Source of the DNA: Lamellibrachia columna
Lineage: Eukaryota; Annelida; Polychaeta; Sabellida; Siboglinidae
DNA: 64,000 nucleotides
Assembly (NCBI GenBank): GCA_963662155.1
Contig: OY759261.1
Span: forward strand, 3,040,227-3,104,226
Direction of reading: 5' to 3'
Shown here: in pieces, positions 11,517 to 23,900 of the stretch
Layout: the number at the start of each line of letters is the position of its first letter
How positions within the stretch are numbered: position 1 is the first letter of the stretch
Notes under the pieces: generated by a model
What the model was told of the DNA's origin: nothing
The model's input: the letters and a program-made list of their open reading frames with translations, nothing else
The model's database searches: none
Position numbers and translations under genes: made by a program

Positions 11517-12075
11517 CCGTCCTTTAACGTCTTCAGTGCTCTACTTATTTCAGCCTTCGAAAGTGGATTTGTGTCAACACTTAATAACATTTCTGCTATT
11601 GGTATGTCTGGTCTTTCTGCTGGTGGGTCTCTGTTGAGGATTTCTTTGAAGTGTTCTTCCCATCTTGATCTTTGCTCCACTTCCTTGTTTATGGTTCTTC
11701 CTTCCTTGTCTTTCACTGGTTTTGAAGGATTTCTTCTATTCCCTGCTAATGTTCTTGTTATATCATAGAGTTCCTTCATGTCTCTTCTGTGCACTGCCAT
11801 TTCAGCTTGTGTTGCTAGGTCATTGATGTAGTTTTGTTTGTCTTTTCTTGCGCTATTCTTGACCTCTTTGTTTAGTTGCCAGTATTTTGCTCGGTGTTCT
11901 TGTTTCTCTTCTACTCTCTCGCATCGATTGACCATTTGTTTCATTTGTTTCCTTTCTTTGATCAGCGTCCATGTTGCTGTTGATAGCCACACCTTGTGTT
12001 TTCTCTCTCTTGCCTAGGACTTCTTTGCACACTTCTTTCCAGGTTTTCTTGGCATGTTCTATTAAACTGACTGGT

Positions 12076-13579
12076 GTGTAATATGTTGTGCACTTGTGTT
12101 GTGGTTATCAGAATCTGATGGTATTTTGAGGTCTCATTCAACTAGTCGGCCTTTTTCAGAACATTATCCCTTGAGTTGTTCTGTTCCCTGAACTGAGTCT
12201 ATATAGATGACCCGTGTGTTTACTTTGTTGACAGATGCGCATGTAATTGTTATGAGCCAATGGAATCTGAGACAGAGAGCCACTGTTGCCGGGAAATTTC
12301 GCAGATATTGGGAAAAGTTGACAGGCTAGTCTCGGAAGAAGTCATATGCATTACTAACCATCCAGAGTTTGAAGGGGGCGTTTGAATGTGTGGACACTGG
12401 AAACATCATATATGCTATACCGGCAGATGTATGCAGGGGTCAGATTCAGCAAGTCATGGAAGGTAGCCAGTCGGGCTACAACATTGCAAAGTGAAGAAGC
12501 CCGACAACTTCTCAGGTAGCCCACATGCTAACCAATACTTGATGATAGAAAGTAAAATACTTTGAAAATAGAATATATGAAAGACATAAACAACAAATAC
12601 AAAAACAAACAGTTTTGAAACATTTATTTTCAAGGCAGGATCAATACAATGTAATAGTAAATACATAATACTGAATAAAATACAGTATACAATTCTACAC
12701 ATGTGACAGATTGTTTTGTTTTCATAACATGGTACACCAACAGTCTACGCGTCATAGGACATCAGTTCCTGTCTCCCAGAGTCACAGGACCTGATGTCCT
12801 GTGAACTTAGGCAAAGTCAATTGCTATACAATTTTGGCTGGTTGTTGCTGTTGTATAGCTCAACAGCGGCGCAGACCACATGGATATATACGCTAGCGTA
12901 GAGAACTTTAACCAGGTTCCCGATTAATTCACCAGAAGCGCTCCGTGCACCATGTGGATTATTATGTAAATGTGGCGCCACACAGCGCCAAAACTATTAA
13001 CATGACTGGTTATTATTTCAGTGTAGAATGACCGTTCAGTTACATGTTGAGCGTCGATGTGGTTGATTAAAAATACAAAAATTAAAGTCGACTCTTACTA
13101 GCTGTGCTGTGAGGTTGGCATTATCACCTGCACACGAGTAACAACTTTGCATAGATTTAAACCTTAGTATTTCATCTAGTTCAAAAATTATGAAGCCAAA
13201 ACATTATATGATAATGAAAAATAGGAAAATGATTGTATGGTCAATTCTACTTAATAAAAGAAGAGCCAACACATGAAGGTTCATGAAAAAGCAACTTGGA
13301 GCTTTATTTTAAATATATAAACATGGAAGTAATGCTTGAAACATCTTTAGTACATGCATGCAAATATGCCTAATATGAACAAATATGATTACAATAGGTA
13401 CCAGCAGCCCATATCCAGAGCGCTGTGGAATTGGTTCAAGAGTGTCTAAATAGCACTAATTGATTGTAACTTTCTTATTGTTGTATCAGCTATCATGTAT
13501 TGTGTACAGAAATAAAGTTTATTCCTGTGAGTGTTTACGACTGTATTTTGTTTTACTGTGAAAACTTATTAAACTTAAA
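12076..13579. other. Unassigned non-coding DNA
   Basis: No gene, RNA or recognisable transposon. A + strand AATAAA at about 13511 is followed by a GT-rich stretch and could be a polyadenylation signal, but no upstream exon is visible. No frame here exceeds about 80 codons. Confidence 0.6.
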
Positions 13580-14004
13580 GATGTGAAATCATTGTTTGAA
13601 TGTAGTGTATATTTTTTGTAAATTAGGCGTGCGGGCCAACTAGCTGGCAGGAGTACAGCTTGGAGATGTGAAATCATTGTTTGAATGTAGTGTATATTTA
13701 TTGTAAATTAGGCGAGCGGGCCAACTAGCTGGCAGGAGTACAGCTTGGAGATGTGAAATCATTGTTTGAATGTAGTGTATATTTATTGTAAATTAGGCGT
13801 GCGGGCCAACTAGCTGGCAGGAGTACAGCTTGGAGATGTGAAATCATTGTATGAATGTAGTGTATATTTATTGTAAATTAGGCGTGCGGGCCAACCAGCT
13901 GGGAGAGTACAGCTTGGAGATGTGAAATCATTGTATGAATGTAGTGTATATTTATTGTAAATTAGGCGTGCGGGCCAACCAGCTGGCAGGAGTACAGCTT
14001 GGAA
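13580..14004. repeat. 85-bp tandem repeat, 5 copies
   Basis: Units start at 13580, 13665, 13750, 13835 and 13919 (signature gatgtgaaatcattgt). One unit is 84 bp, where ggcagg became ggga. Confidence 0.97.
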
Positions 14005-15243
14005 ATATTCAATAGTACTTTTTAACTCGTCCGCGATCTTACCCTAATCATCTCATAAACACGTTAATTATAGCACCAGAAAGATGAAGGATGGTACTAA
14101 TAATGCATTTGTGTATAATATATAAAACTTTAATTTAAGATGTGAATTATCAAATGGGAATGTTTTATATTATTCGTGATTTTACCACAAACAAATTGGG
14201 TATCAACGTAAAGATTGTTCTTTTCTCCATCAAATATGAATTCGAAACTACCTCTGCACATCATGAGGTCACAGCGCAAGCGCATTTAATAGGGTCAGTC
14301 AAAGTTCATATCCTCCATGCTTAGCAACAAACCACCCGGAGATAGAGCCGATAGAAAAATCCAGTCACCAATATTCTGGATGTCTCTACGATCTAATAGG
14401 TTATCTAAACAAACATATTTCATGCAGCAAATGTTAATAATATAATTAAAATTGCATAACACTATTGAATTTGGCAAGACAAAAATAAGACATTTAATTG
14501 AAAAAAACATTCACAACTGCTACATCAAAAGACACCAAAGACCTTGAGACATTTCTTCAAAATGAACTGTTGCCATTTGTGCCTGTATTGAAAAAATACA
14601 AGCTGCACAAGGAGCCTTTCTGCTCAAACAAATATCCTTAAGAAGTAAGTAAATAATTGACCATTTGTACTCAGTAATATGGTCATCAGTAAATAACACA
14701 CAAATGGGTCTATTTAAATGTTTTGCATTACTTTTAAACTTCAATTAACCAAGATTCTGCTGTGAAAATGTCAGATCATTTGTTCCAATAGGTAAATGTG
14801 CAGGAAGTTTGTCTGCTGTGACCACCATTTCCATCACTAAAGTAATTTTTTTTACATTTTGGGATTTAAATTTTTAAAATTTTAATGGCATCAAATGCAT
14901 CTGGAAAAAAATAGAGTTAAATAATGTATATAATAGTGTAAACATCCAGAAAAAAAGTGCTATGTGCTTTAGTCATTTAGTAATGATCATGTAAATATCT
15001 ACTATTGTGCAATTTTACAAAGATTTTATTGCATTTTCGTCACTTTTTAACCTGTCATTTAACACAAAATAGTCGTTGTTACCAGTGTTATACTTCTTTA
15101 ATTATTATTCTTGTTGGCATAGTTTGTATATTTTGTGTCATTGTTGAGTCAGTTTCTCAATTTCGAAGTCGACCGCAATCGCGCTTGGCCACTGCACAGC
15201 GGTGGGCGACAATACAGTAGTGTCTCAGTGACTAGCGGCAGGC
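14005..15243. other. Unassigned AT-rich DNA
   Basis: No coding region, RNA gene or repeat family recognised. The sequence is AT-rich with short chance frames only. Confidence 0.6.
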
Positions 15244-16948
15244 ACATCAACATTGTGTATCTCCGCCACCGTAACAAAAGATGTGGAAGGCACCACTGCC
15301 TCTGATTGTTCACATCAACATTGTGTATCTCTGTCACCGTAACAAAAGATGTGGAAGGCACCGCTGCCACCTCTGATTGTTCAGATCAACATTGTGTATC
15401 TCCGCCACCGTAACAAAAGATGTGGAAGGCACCACTGCCTCTGATTGTTCAGATCAACATTGTGCATCTCCACCACCGTAACAAAAGATGTGGAAGGCAC
15501 CATTGCCTCTGATTGTTCACATCAACATTGTGTATCTCCGCCACCATAACAAAAGATGTGGAAGGCACCACTGCCTCTGATTGTTCAGATCAACATTGTG
15601 TATCTCCGCCACCATAACAAAAGATGTGGAAGGCACCACTGCCTCTGATTGTTCAGATCAACATTGTGTATCTCTGCCACCATAACAAAAGATGTGGAAG
15701 GCACCATTGCCTCTGATTGTTCACATCAACATTGTGTATCTCCGCCACCATAGCAAAAGACGTGGAAGGCACCACTGCCTCTGATTGTTCAGATCAACAT
15801 TGTGTATCTCCGCCACCATAACAAAAGATGTGGAAGGCACCATTGCCTCTGATTGTTCAGATCAACATTGTGTATCTCCGCCACCATAACAAAAGATGTG
15901 GAAGGCACCACTGCCTCTGATTGTTCACATCAACATTGTGTATCTCCGCCACCATAACAAAAGATGTGGAAGGCACCACTGCCTCCGATTGTTCAGATCA
16001 ACATTGTCTATCTCCACCACCATAACAAAAGATGTGGAAGGCACCACTGCCTCTGATTGTTCAGATCAACATTGTGTATCTCCCCCACCATAACAAAAGA
16101 TGTGGAAGGCACCACTGCCTCTGATTGTTCAGATCAACATTGTGCATCTCCGCCACCATAACAAAAGATGTGGAAGGCACCACTGCCTCCGATTGTTCAG
16201 ATCAACATTGTGTATCTCTGCCACCGTAACAAAAGATGTGGAAGGCACCACTGCCTCTGATTGTTCACATCAACATTGTGTATCTCTGTCACCATAACAA
16301 AAGATGTGGAAGGCACCACTGCCTCTGATTGTTCAGATCAACATTGTGCATCTCCACCACCTTAACAAAAGATGTGGAAGGCACCACTGCCTCCGATTGT
16401 TCAGATCAACATTGTGTATCTCCGCCACCGTAACAAAAGATGTGGAAGGCACCACTGCCTCTGTTTGTTCAGATCAACATTGTGCATCTCCACCACCGTA
16501 ACAAAAGATGTGGAAGGCACCGCTGCCTCTGATTGTTCAGATCAACATTGTGTATCTCCGCCACCATAACAAAAGATGTGGAAGGCACCACTGCCTCTGA
16601 TTGTTCAGATCAACATTGTGTATCTCTGCCACCGTAACAAAAGATGTGGAAGGCACCACTGCCTCTGATTGTTCAGATCAACATTGTGCATCTCCACCAC
16701 CATAACAAAAGATGTGGAAGGCACCACTGCCTCCGATTTTTCAGATCAACATTGTGTATCTCTGCCACCGTAACAAAAGATGTGGAAGGCACCACTGCCT
16801 CTGATTGTTCAGATCAACATTGTGTATCTCCGCCACCGTAAGAAAAGATGTGGAAGGCACCACTGCCTCTGATTGTTCAGATCAACATTGTGTATCTCAG
16901 CCACCGTAAGAAAAGATGTGGAAGGCACCACTGCCTCTGATTGTTCAA
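15244..16948. repeat. 68-bp minisatellite, about 25 copies
   Basis: Regular 68-bp units (signature acaaaagatgtggaaggcac). Variants at several positions (cgtaac/cataac, tgtatc/tgcatc, cagatc/cacatc) are interspersed rather than graded. Open frames of about 65 codons are by-products of the period. Confidence 0.97.
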
Positions 16949-17338
16949 GGGCAACTGCCTGAACGCTGCTCTTATTCACGTTTACAAAAAAGGCATCGAT
17001 AGTCGTGAACTTTGACGTTGACATATCGCGCCATCTTTTCACTCACTCTCGCTTGGCAGGTGCCATTTTGAACTCGCCCCATGACATCCAGGTCACGGGA
17101 TTGTTGTTTCAAATGAGAGGGCCGATGGGTAGGCACTGAGAAAGCCCATTGAAACACATTTCCCAACCAATGACGTACACGATTACAATAAATAGAGATC
17201 AACCACAGTATCACAAATTTTTCAACGAGGTCCAGGTTAAAAACATAATCTTATAGATCAGCAGTAATCACTCTTCTGCCAACGACAACATTTGTCGAAT
17301 CCCGAACGCGTGCGCTGACAGTAATACTAAGTTCAAAA
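16949..17338. other. Short unique spacer
   Basis: Slightly more CpG-containing than its surroundings. On the - strand an AAGATGGCGCG string near 17030 resembles a start-codon context or a YY1-like motif, but the following frame is 15 to 25 codons with no recognisable product. No gene called. Confidence 0.4.
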
Positions 17339-17974
17339 CAAACCAAGGCCTATTCTAGCTGTGGAGACACAGGTAGGAGGTTACATTTAACATTCTGCCT
17401 TTATTCTCACACATTTTGGTGACAAAATGTTTCTAAATGTGACAAAAAGTCACAGTTGTACAGCTATGTACAGTGGATTTGGCCTGGCAACCAACTAATA
17501 CGTACAAGTTTGAGTCATTGTTTTGATACTACTGACAGTTAGCAATATTATTTTCATTGGATCACAAATTCTCCTTTATTTCTTAAGTTCTAAATGTTCT
17601 TTGATAATCTGAATTCCACGCAGTCTGCCATGCTACCATTCAGTAAAGATGTCAATTGCCTAATTATGCCAGTCGTCATTTCATGAAAATAAATAGTTAT
17701 TATTAGAACAGCTTGTGGGTGCAGCACCACGGACCTGTCAATCACTTACAGGAGTGGTGGCTTTGTTGCTGCCTCGACCCTGCTGCAACTGGTGATCACG
17801 TGACCACTGTTTAGCCTCATTCTCATACATCGCGTAATTAGTTTACCTGTTGCTACTTACCTTGACGGTTGACGACTGAGGTCAAGTGACTCCTGTATGC
17901 TGACAATGAGTGATATAACTTAGTGCTGTTTGCTGGTGAACAAGACAGGTGAGTTTAAAGGTGTCTGTTAGTTA

Positions 17975-18421
17975 GCTAAAGTTCTGTTACCTCTGCACTG
18001 CCAAGTGTTTAGTTATCAGGCTGGGTGAGGCATGTACCACTCAGATAGGGAGTTCATTTACAGCTAAAGTTCTGTTACCTCTGCACTGCCAAGTGTTTAG
18101 TTATCAGGCTGGGTGAGGCATGTACCACTCAGATAGGGAGTTCATTTATAGCTAAAGTTCTGTTACCTCTGCACTGCCAAGTGTTTAGTTATCAGGCTGG
18201 GTGAGGCATGTACCACTCAGATAGGGAGTTCATTTATAGCTAAAGTTCTGTTACCTCTGCACTGCCAAGTGTTTAGTTATCAGGCTGGGTGAGGCATGTA
18301 CCACTCAGATAGGGAGTTCATTTATAGCTAAAGTTCTGTTACCTCTGCACTGCCAAGTGTTTAGTTATCAGGCTGGGTGAGGCATGTACCACTCAGATAG
18401 GGAGTTCATTTACAGCTAAAA
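17975..18421. repeat. 88-bp tandem repeat, 5 copies
   Basis: Units begin at 17975, 18063, 18151, 18239 and 18327, each exactly 88 bp. Copy A holds a single unit at 1614-1701, flanked by agctaaagtt on both sides exactly 88 bp apart. This array therefore preserves both the ancestral and the expanded state. Confidence 0.98.
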
Positions 18422-18965
18422 AAATGCGACGTCTCCTAAGCGGTGAATGCCGCCAAAACAAGCTGAAGAGGCTTTCATTTGAGACATATTAGAATTAAAA
18501 TCATAAGACATACATAAATGAATGCAGATACGTACCGTTAACAGAGATGCCATCCATTACAAGACATATTAGAATTAAAATCATAAGACCTACATATATG
18601 AAAAAGTATCAAAAACATCAAATATCGTAACAAGTCGTAACAAGTCATAACATGCTCGTGGGTGCTCCATTTCAGGCAGGTTTTAACCCTGGTTCACTAT
18701 TGGCTAGTGTGCTGAATGACGTATCATTTTTACAGGGAATTCATTCCAGCGTCACATTGTAATCTTCACTTCATATATCACTAACATTGTAAGACCCCAT
18801 TGTTTCGATTACCTGCTTTTGTATGAAAAAACTTGTTTTGTTTACAGTTACATACGTCTGAGCATATTTTATGTTCAGGAACCAGTCTATATAACATTGA
18901 GACAACAATCTGCCGGTGTGAGATGAAATTTTCACCCCCCTGAATCTTCAACTAAGCATCCCAAG

Positions 18966-19316
18966 CAGAGTTGTTTGATTTAAATCATTGATTTAAATCA
19001 TGATTTAAATCGCTCCAAAAAAAAAATCATTGATTTATGATTTTATTGATTTTTTTTTGACTTCCGGTTTTTTAATCGCTCATTTATATGAATTTAACAC
19101 AAATAATTGTTTACAAGCATCGAGATCAACACAGTTTTGTGTGTTTTTTAATACAAAAGCACAAAGTGTGCACACTTGTGTAGCTGTATTGACACCAGAT
19201 AGCCTGATAGTAAAATATTTTATGACATTGTGTATACCAGATTTAAAAAACATCAAATGAATAAAAAAAAAATCAAATTTTTTTATTTAAAAAAAATCAT
19301 TATTTTTTCAACCCTG
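18966..19316. mobile_element. Non-autonomous hAT element (MITE), 351 bp
   Basis: It starts CAGAGTTG and ends CAACCCTG, inverted termini of the hAT type. It is flanked by a perfect 8-bp target-site duplication, ATCCCAAG, at 18958-18965 and 19317-19324. Copy A near 2297 shows the unduplicated site (catcccaag). The interior is AT-rich with tttaaatca motifs, and a chance frame there does not encode transposase. Confidence 0.88.
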
Positions 19317-19639
19317 ATCCCAAGCATAATAATAAGTCACTCCTTGTATCAAATTTCCAAATTGTGTGTATTAGTTTAATTTATAATGCACATAGTTGGA
19401 ATAAAAGTTTTTAATCAACAACAACTATGTAAAAAGGTGTTTTTTGATAAAATCAACATCACAATATGTTAAGATATGTTAATAATCACAAGTTACCTCA
19501 AAAATATTAATTACAGCATGACAAATTTATAAAATGTTCAGTGTATTTTTTCCATGGTTTTATTTGGTATAACAAGCAGAACTACCTGAATCCACTAAGA
19601 ACATATAACTAATTGAGGGGGGGTTGAATATTGAACTCT

Positions 19640-19706
19640 TGGTAGCGTGGTAGTTAGAATGCCAGACTCTTAATCTAGAAGACCGAGGTTCAGATGTCTT
19701 GCTCTA
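19640..19706 (+). mobile_element. tRNA-Lys-derived SINE fragment, copy B
   Basis: Counterpart of 3826-3892, with gtggtagttagaatgcc, an anticodon-loop-like actcttaatc and a B-box-like aggttcagatg. Confidence 0.6.
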
Positions 19707-19924
19707 TAGCCAGTGTACTGTGCATTCCATTTGTATGACATCCTGTGTCAATCAGTGTCCATACCCCTCTATTGAACTATAGAAAAGTCACACCTGAATA
19801 TATATGACCACCCCCTAAGCCATTGTGCAATATATTGCATGACCCGTCTTAAAATAATAAAAGTGTAAATAAAAAATGTTCAACTTTAGGCACGGCTGTG
19901 AGGGGAGATTCGGTTTTCCATTTA

Positions 19925-20563
19925 CAGTAGTACCTGCCTTCAACGGACCCTCCGATGAGTGGACACCTGCTATGGCGGGACACTTTCTCAATGTACGGAC
20001 TGTTTTACCATGTTAATGTCCCTCTGATGAGGGGACACCTGGTGAACGCAGACAGCAGACAGGATATTTTGGTTTTCTGTCCCTGCTAAGGCGGACAATA
20101 ATAATTATTTTTGTAATTTTTTTCTCGAAATATTTTATTTCCAAAATGGCGACGGACAAACAGCACGGTATATAGTGGGAAAAACAACGTTATATCGCGA
20201 ATTCTTATATAAGGCTGTTGGTCGTGGAACCCGATTTTCTGCCACCGGGGGAAATGCCAAATGGGCCTGCTTAAACCTACTTAGAATTGCTTTGACAATT
20301 CACAAGAAACAGGTGAACAATGTCAACGACAATGAACGACTGTCAACCTGTTGTTTGTTTGGCGCTGCCGCTGACATAAATCGCTGATGTTGGCTTCGCT
20401 TAGGCGGTTTGAAATTGCGATCGAGATTCACAAATACGCCTCGCATAAGAATCAGATAAACAATCTTAAATGCAATTTAGTATGCAGTACTAATATGACA
20501 CTGGGGTGAAATGGCATGCCTCCAATCTAAACGACGCAACATGCCAAAGAAACCAACATGCTA
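19925..20563. mobile_element. Pogo-like MITE fragments, inverted relative of 2569-3716
   Basis: 20220-20563 matches 3283-3640 in inverted orientation (for example aaatgggcctgcttaaacct), but lacks the 49-bp array. 19925-20190 begins cagtagtacctgccttcaac and has cggac/tggcgg motifs typical of another pogo/Tigger terminus, so this may be two nested or joined elements. No transposase. Confidence 0.6.
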
Positions 20564-20816
20564 CAGTCACTAGCTAGAGTCTATTGATAGTAGGATGTAC
20601 AGCCTGTGTAGGAACCATTAATTATTGACCTGTAGACTACAGTCAGTGTATTCATTGCCACCAGGCACCAGTAGTGATACAATGAAAGGCTGCTCACTCA
20701 GGCATGGAATAGGACAAGACTGACACTATAAACAATGCACTGTTCTGTCACTGAAACTTGATATGGTAATGAGGTTACCCATAACCATGGTAAAGGTAAA
20801 TATTATGAGCTATCAA

Positions 20817-20992
20817 GCTTCATTTTTCAGTGTGTTTGCTCCAAACAGCCCTTTCCAGGGCTAACATAGGAGTGTGGTGCTTGGTGCGCCTGAATAAAGG
20901 TGCATATAAATGTGGAAAATAATAAATAAAATAAAAAAAATGTGCAATTAAAATTGGATTAAAATCAGATATCCTCTTTATAGACAAAGGAG
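20817..20992. other. Left end of an 8.1-kb insertion in copy B
   Basis: Copy A runs continuously from gagctttcaa to ctgccagctg at about 4845. In copy B those two sequences are separated by 20817-28894. This AT-rich segment may be the 3' end of the CR1-like LINE whose RT lies at 28541-28894, but I cannot show it. Confidence 0.45.
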
Positions 20993-23900
20993 GTGAGCTG
21001 GAGGGGCAAGATAGACAGTGCTCACAGCTAGTTGGAAGGGGTGAGCTGGAGGGGCAAGATAGACAGTGCTCACAGCTAGTTGGAAGGGGTGAATGGAGGG
21101 ACAAGATAGACAGAGCTCACAGGTAGTTGGAAGGGGTGAATGGAGGGGTAAGATAGACAGTGCTCACAGCTAGTTGGAAGGGGTGAATGGAGGGGTAAGA
21201 TAGACAGTGCTCACAGCTAGTTGGAAGGGGTGAATGGAGGGGTAAGATAGACAGTGCTCACAGCTAGTTGGAAGGGGTGAATGGAGGGACAAGATAGACA
21301 GTGTTCACAGCTAGTTGGAAGGGGTGAATGGAGGGACAAGATAGACAGTGCTCACAGCTAGTTGGAAGGGGTGAATGGAGGGGTAAGATAGACAGTGCTC
21401 ACAGCTAGTTGGAAGGGGTGAATGGAGGGGCAAGATAGACAGTGCTCACAGGTAGTTGGAAGGGGTGAATGGAGGGGTAAGATAGACAGTGCTCACAGGT
21501 AGTTGGAAGGGGTGAATGGAGGGACAAGATAGACAGAGCTCACAGGTAGTTGGAAGGGGTGAATAGAGGGACAAGATAGACAGAGCTCACAGGTAGTTGG
21601 ATGGAGGGGTAAGATAGACAGTGTTCACAGGTAGTTGGAAGGGGTGAATGGAGGGACAAGATAGACAGAGCTCACAGGTAGTTGGAAGGGGTGAATGGAG
21701 GGACAAGATAGACAGAGCTCACAGCTAGTTGGAAGGGGTGAATGGAGGGGCAAGATAGACAGAGCTCACAGCTAGTTGGAAGGGGTGAATGGAGGGGCAA
21801 GATAGACAGTGCTCACAGCTAGTTGGAAGGGGTGAATGGAGGGACAAGATAGACAGTGCTCACAGCTAGTTGGAAGGGGTGAATGGAGGGACAAGATAGA
21901 CAGTGCTCACAGCTAGTTGGAAGGGGTGAATGGAGGGACAAGATAGACAGTGCTCACAGCTAGCTGGAAGGGGTGAATGGAGGGGCAAGATAGACAGTGC
22001 TCACAGCTAGCTGGAAGGGGTGAATGGAGGGACAAGATAGACAGTGCTCACAGCTAGCTGGAAGGGGTGAATGGAGGGACAAGATAGACAGTGCTCACAG
22101 CTAGTTGGAAGGGGTGAATGGAGGGACAAGATAGACAGTGCTCACAGTTAGTTGGAAGGGGTGAATGGAGGGACAAGATAGACAGTGCTCACAGCTAGTT
22201 GGAAGGGGTGAATGGAGGGACAAGATAGACAGTGCTCACAGTTAGTTGGAAGGGGTGAATGGAGGGACAAGATAGACAGTGCTCACAGTTAGTTGGAAGG
22301 GGTGAATGGAGGGACAAGATAGACAGTGCTCACAGCTAGTTGGAAGGGGTGAATGGAGGGACAAGATAGACAGTGCTCACAGTTAGTTGGAAGGGGTGAA
22401 TGGAGGGACAAGATAGACAGTGCTCACAGTTAGTTGGAAGGGGTGAATGGAGGGACAAGATAGACAGTGCTCACAGCTAGTTGGAAGGGGTGAATGGAGG
22501 GACAAGATAGACAGTGCTCACAGCTAGTTGGAAGGGGTGAATGGAGGGACAAGATAGACAGTGCTCACAGCTAGTTGGAAGGGGTGAATGGAGGGACAAG
22601 ATAGACAGTGCTCACAGCTAGTTGGAAGGGGTGAATGGAGGGACAAGATAGACAGTGCTCACAGCTAGTTGGAAGGGGTGAATGGAGGGGCAAGATAGAC
22701 AGTGCTCACAGGTAGTTGGAAGGGGTGAATGGAGGGACAAGATAGACAGTGCTCACAGCTAGTTGGAAGGGGTGAATGGAGGGACAAGATAGACAGTGCT
22801 CACAGCTAGTTGGAAGGGGTGAATGGAGGGACAAGATAGACAGTGCTCACAGCTAGTTGGAAGGGGTGAATGGAGGGACAAGATAGACAGTGCTCACAGC
22901 TAGTTGGAAGGGGTGAATGGAGGGACAAGATAGACAGTGCTCACAGCTAGTTGGAAGGGGTGAATGGAGGGACAAGATAGACAGTGCTCACAGGTAGTTG
23001 GAAGGGGTGAATGGAGGGACAAGATAGACAGTGCTCACAGCTAGTTGGAAGGGGTGAATGGAGGGACAAGATAGACAGTGCTCACAGCTAGTTGGAAGGG
23101 GTGAATGGAGGGACAAGATAGACAGTGCTCACAGCTAGTTGGAAGGGGTGAATGGAGGGGCAAGATAGACAGTGCTCACACCTAGTTGGAAGGGGTGAAT
23201 GGAGGGACAAGATAGACAGTGCTCACAGCTAGTTGGAAGGGGTGAATGGAGGGACAAGATAGACAGAGCTCACAGCTAGTTGGAAGGGGTGAATGGAGGG
23301 GCAAGATAGACAGTGCTCACAGCTAGTTGGAAGGGGTGAATGGAGGGACAAGATAGACAGTGCTCACAGCTAGTTGGAAGGGGTGAATGGAGGGACAAGA
23401 TAGACAGAGCTCACAGCTAGTTGGAAGGGGTGAATGGAGGGGCAAGATAGACAGTGATCACAGCTAGTTGGAAGGGGTGAATGGAGGGGCAAGATAGACA
23501 GTGATCACAGCTAGTTGGAAGGGGTGAATGGAGGGGCAAGATAGACAGTGCTCACAGCTAGTTGGAAGGGGTGAATGGAGGGACAAGATAGACAGTGCTC
23601 ACAGCTAGTTGGAAGGGGTGAATGGAGGGGTAAGATAGACAGTGCTCACAGCTAGTTGGAAGGGGTGAATGGAGGGACAAGATAGACAGTGTTCACAGCT
23701 AGTTGGAAGGGGTGAATGGAGGGACAAGATAGACAGTGCTCACAGCTAGTTGGAAGGGGTGAATGGAGGGACAAGATAGACAGTGTTCACAGCTAGTTGG
23801 AAGGGGTGAATGGAGGGACAAGATAGACAGTGCTCACAGCTAGTTGGAAGGGGTGAATGGAGGGACAAGATAGACAGAGCTCACAGGTAGTTGGAAGGGG

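Larger units (their letters stand above)
7589..12063 (-). pseudogene. RTE-like reverse transcriptase, interrupted by three tandem arrays
   Basis: The 5' piece (11517-12063) encodes the pre-RT linker and the start of RT (TLKDGKTPGPDGLPPEAL). One extra A in the A-run near 12005 shifts the frame there. A 40-bp array (10393-11516), whose period is not a multiple of three, then destroys the frame. From about 10390 the frame is open to the stop at 7589. Counting from the Met at 10369 (926 codons), motif A is FIDFEKAFD (D106), motif B is RQGCILSP (164-171) and motif C is FADD (206-209). A 12-residue repeat (about 34 copies from residue 246) sits where the palm passes to the thumb. The C-terminal region follows, with an 8-residue repeat (10 copies) and an IGHTLRK segment. 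RTE/SR2-like by resemblance; clade not tested. The element cannot encode a working protein. Confidence 0.85.
7573..12075 (-). mobile_element. RTE-type LINE, 5'-truncated
   Basis: A non-LTR retrotransposon on the - strand. Its 3' end (about 7573) reads as short AAGTAA-like repeats after the stop codon, as RTE-group elements often do. At the 5' end the linker upstream of the reverse transcriptase is recognisable to about 12075, but no endonuclease domain is present. Duplicon copy B (about 33550) continues without the LINE, so this insertion is specific to copy A. The element carries three separate tandem expansions, described as their own features. Confidence 0.85.
17339..20816. other. Duplicon copy B, part 1
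   Basis: Matches copy A from about 890 to 4845 in the same order and strand, with insertions described separately (88-bp array, hAT MITE, pogo-like MITE). Identity near the splice-donor string is high by eye (17877-18050 against 1510-1680). The left boundary is abrupt inside the sequence that follows the 38-bp array in copy A. No coding region. Confidence 0.85.

Noticed and set aside
12076..12480. Continuation of duplicon copy A beyond the LINE
   Set aside because: Sequence after the LINE 5' end does not match the continuation of copy B at 33555 onward.
15244..16948. Regular repeats resembling a CRISPR array
   Set aside because: Units are contiguous with no unique spacers, and the context is a eukaryotic genome with introns. 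It is a minisatellite; the same holds for the other arrays.
16972..17214. 80-codon - strand frame with AAGATGGCGCG start context
   Set aside because: No domain, no splice structure and no counterpart elsewhere; too short to support.
20175..20387. 70-codon frame with an apparent gene-like start
   Set aside because: It falls in the inverted relative of the pogo-like MITE. The homologous stretch at 3283-3640 does not preserve the frame.
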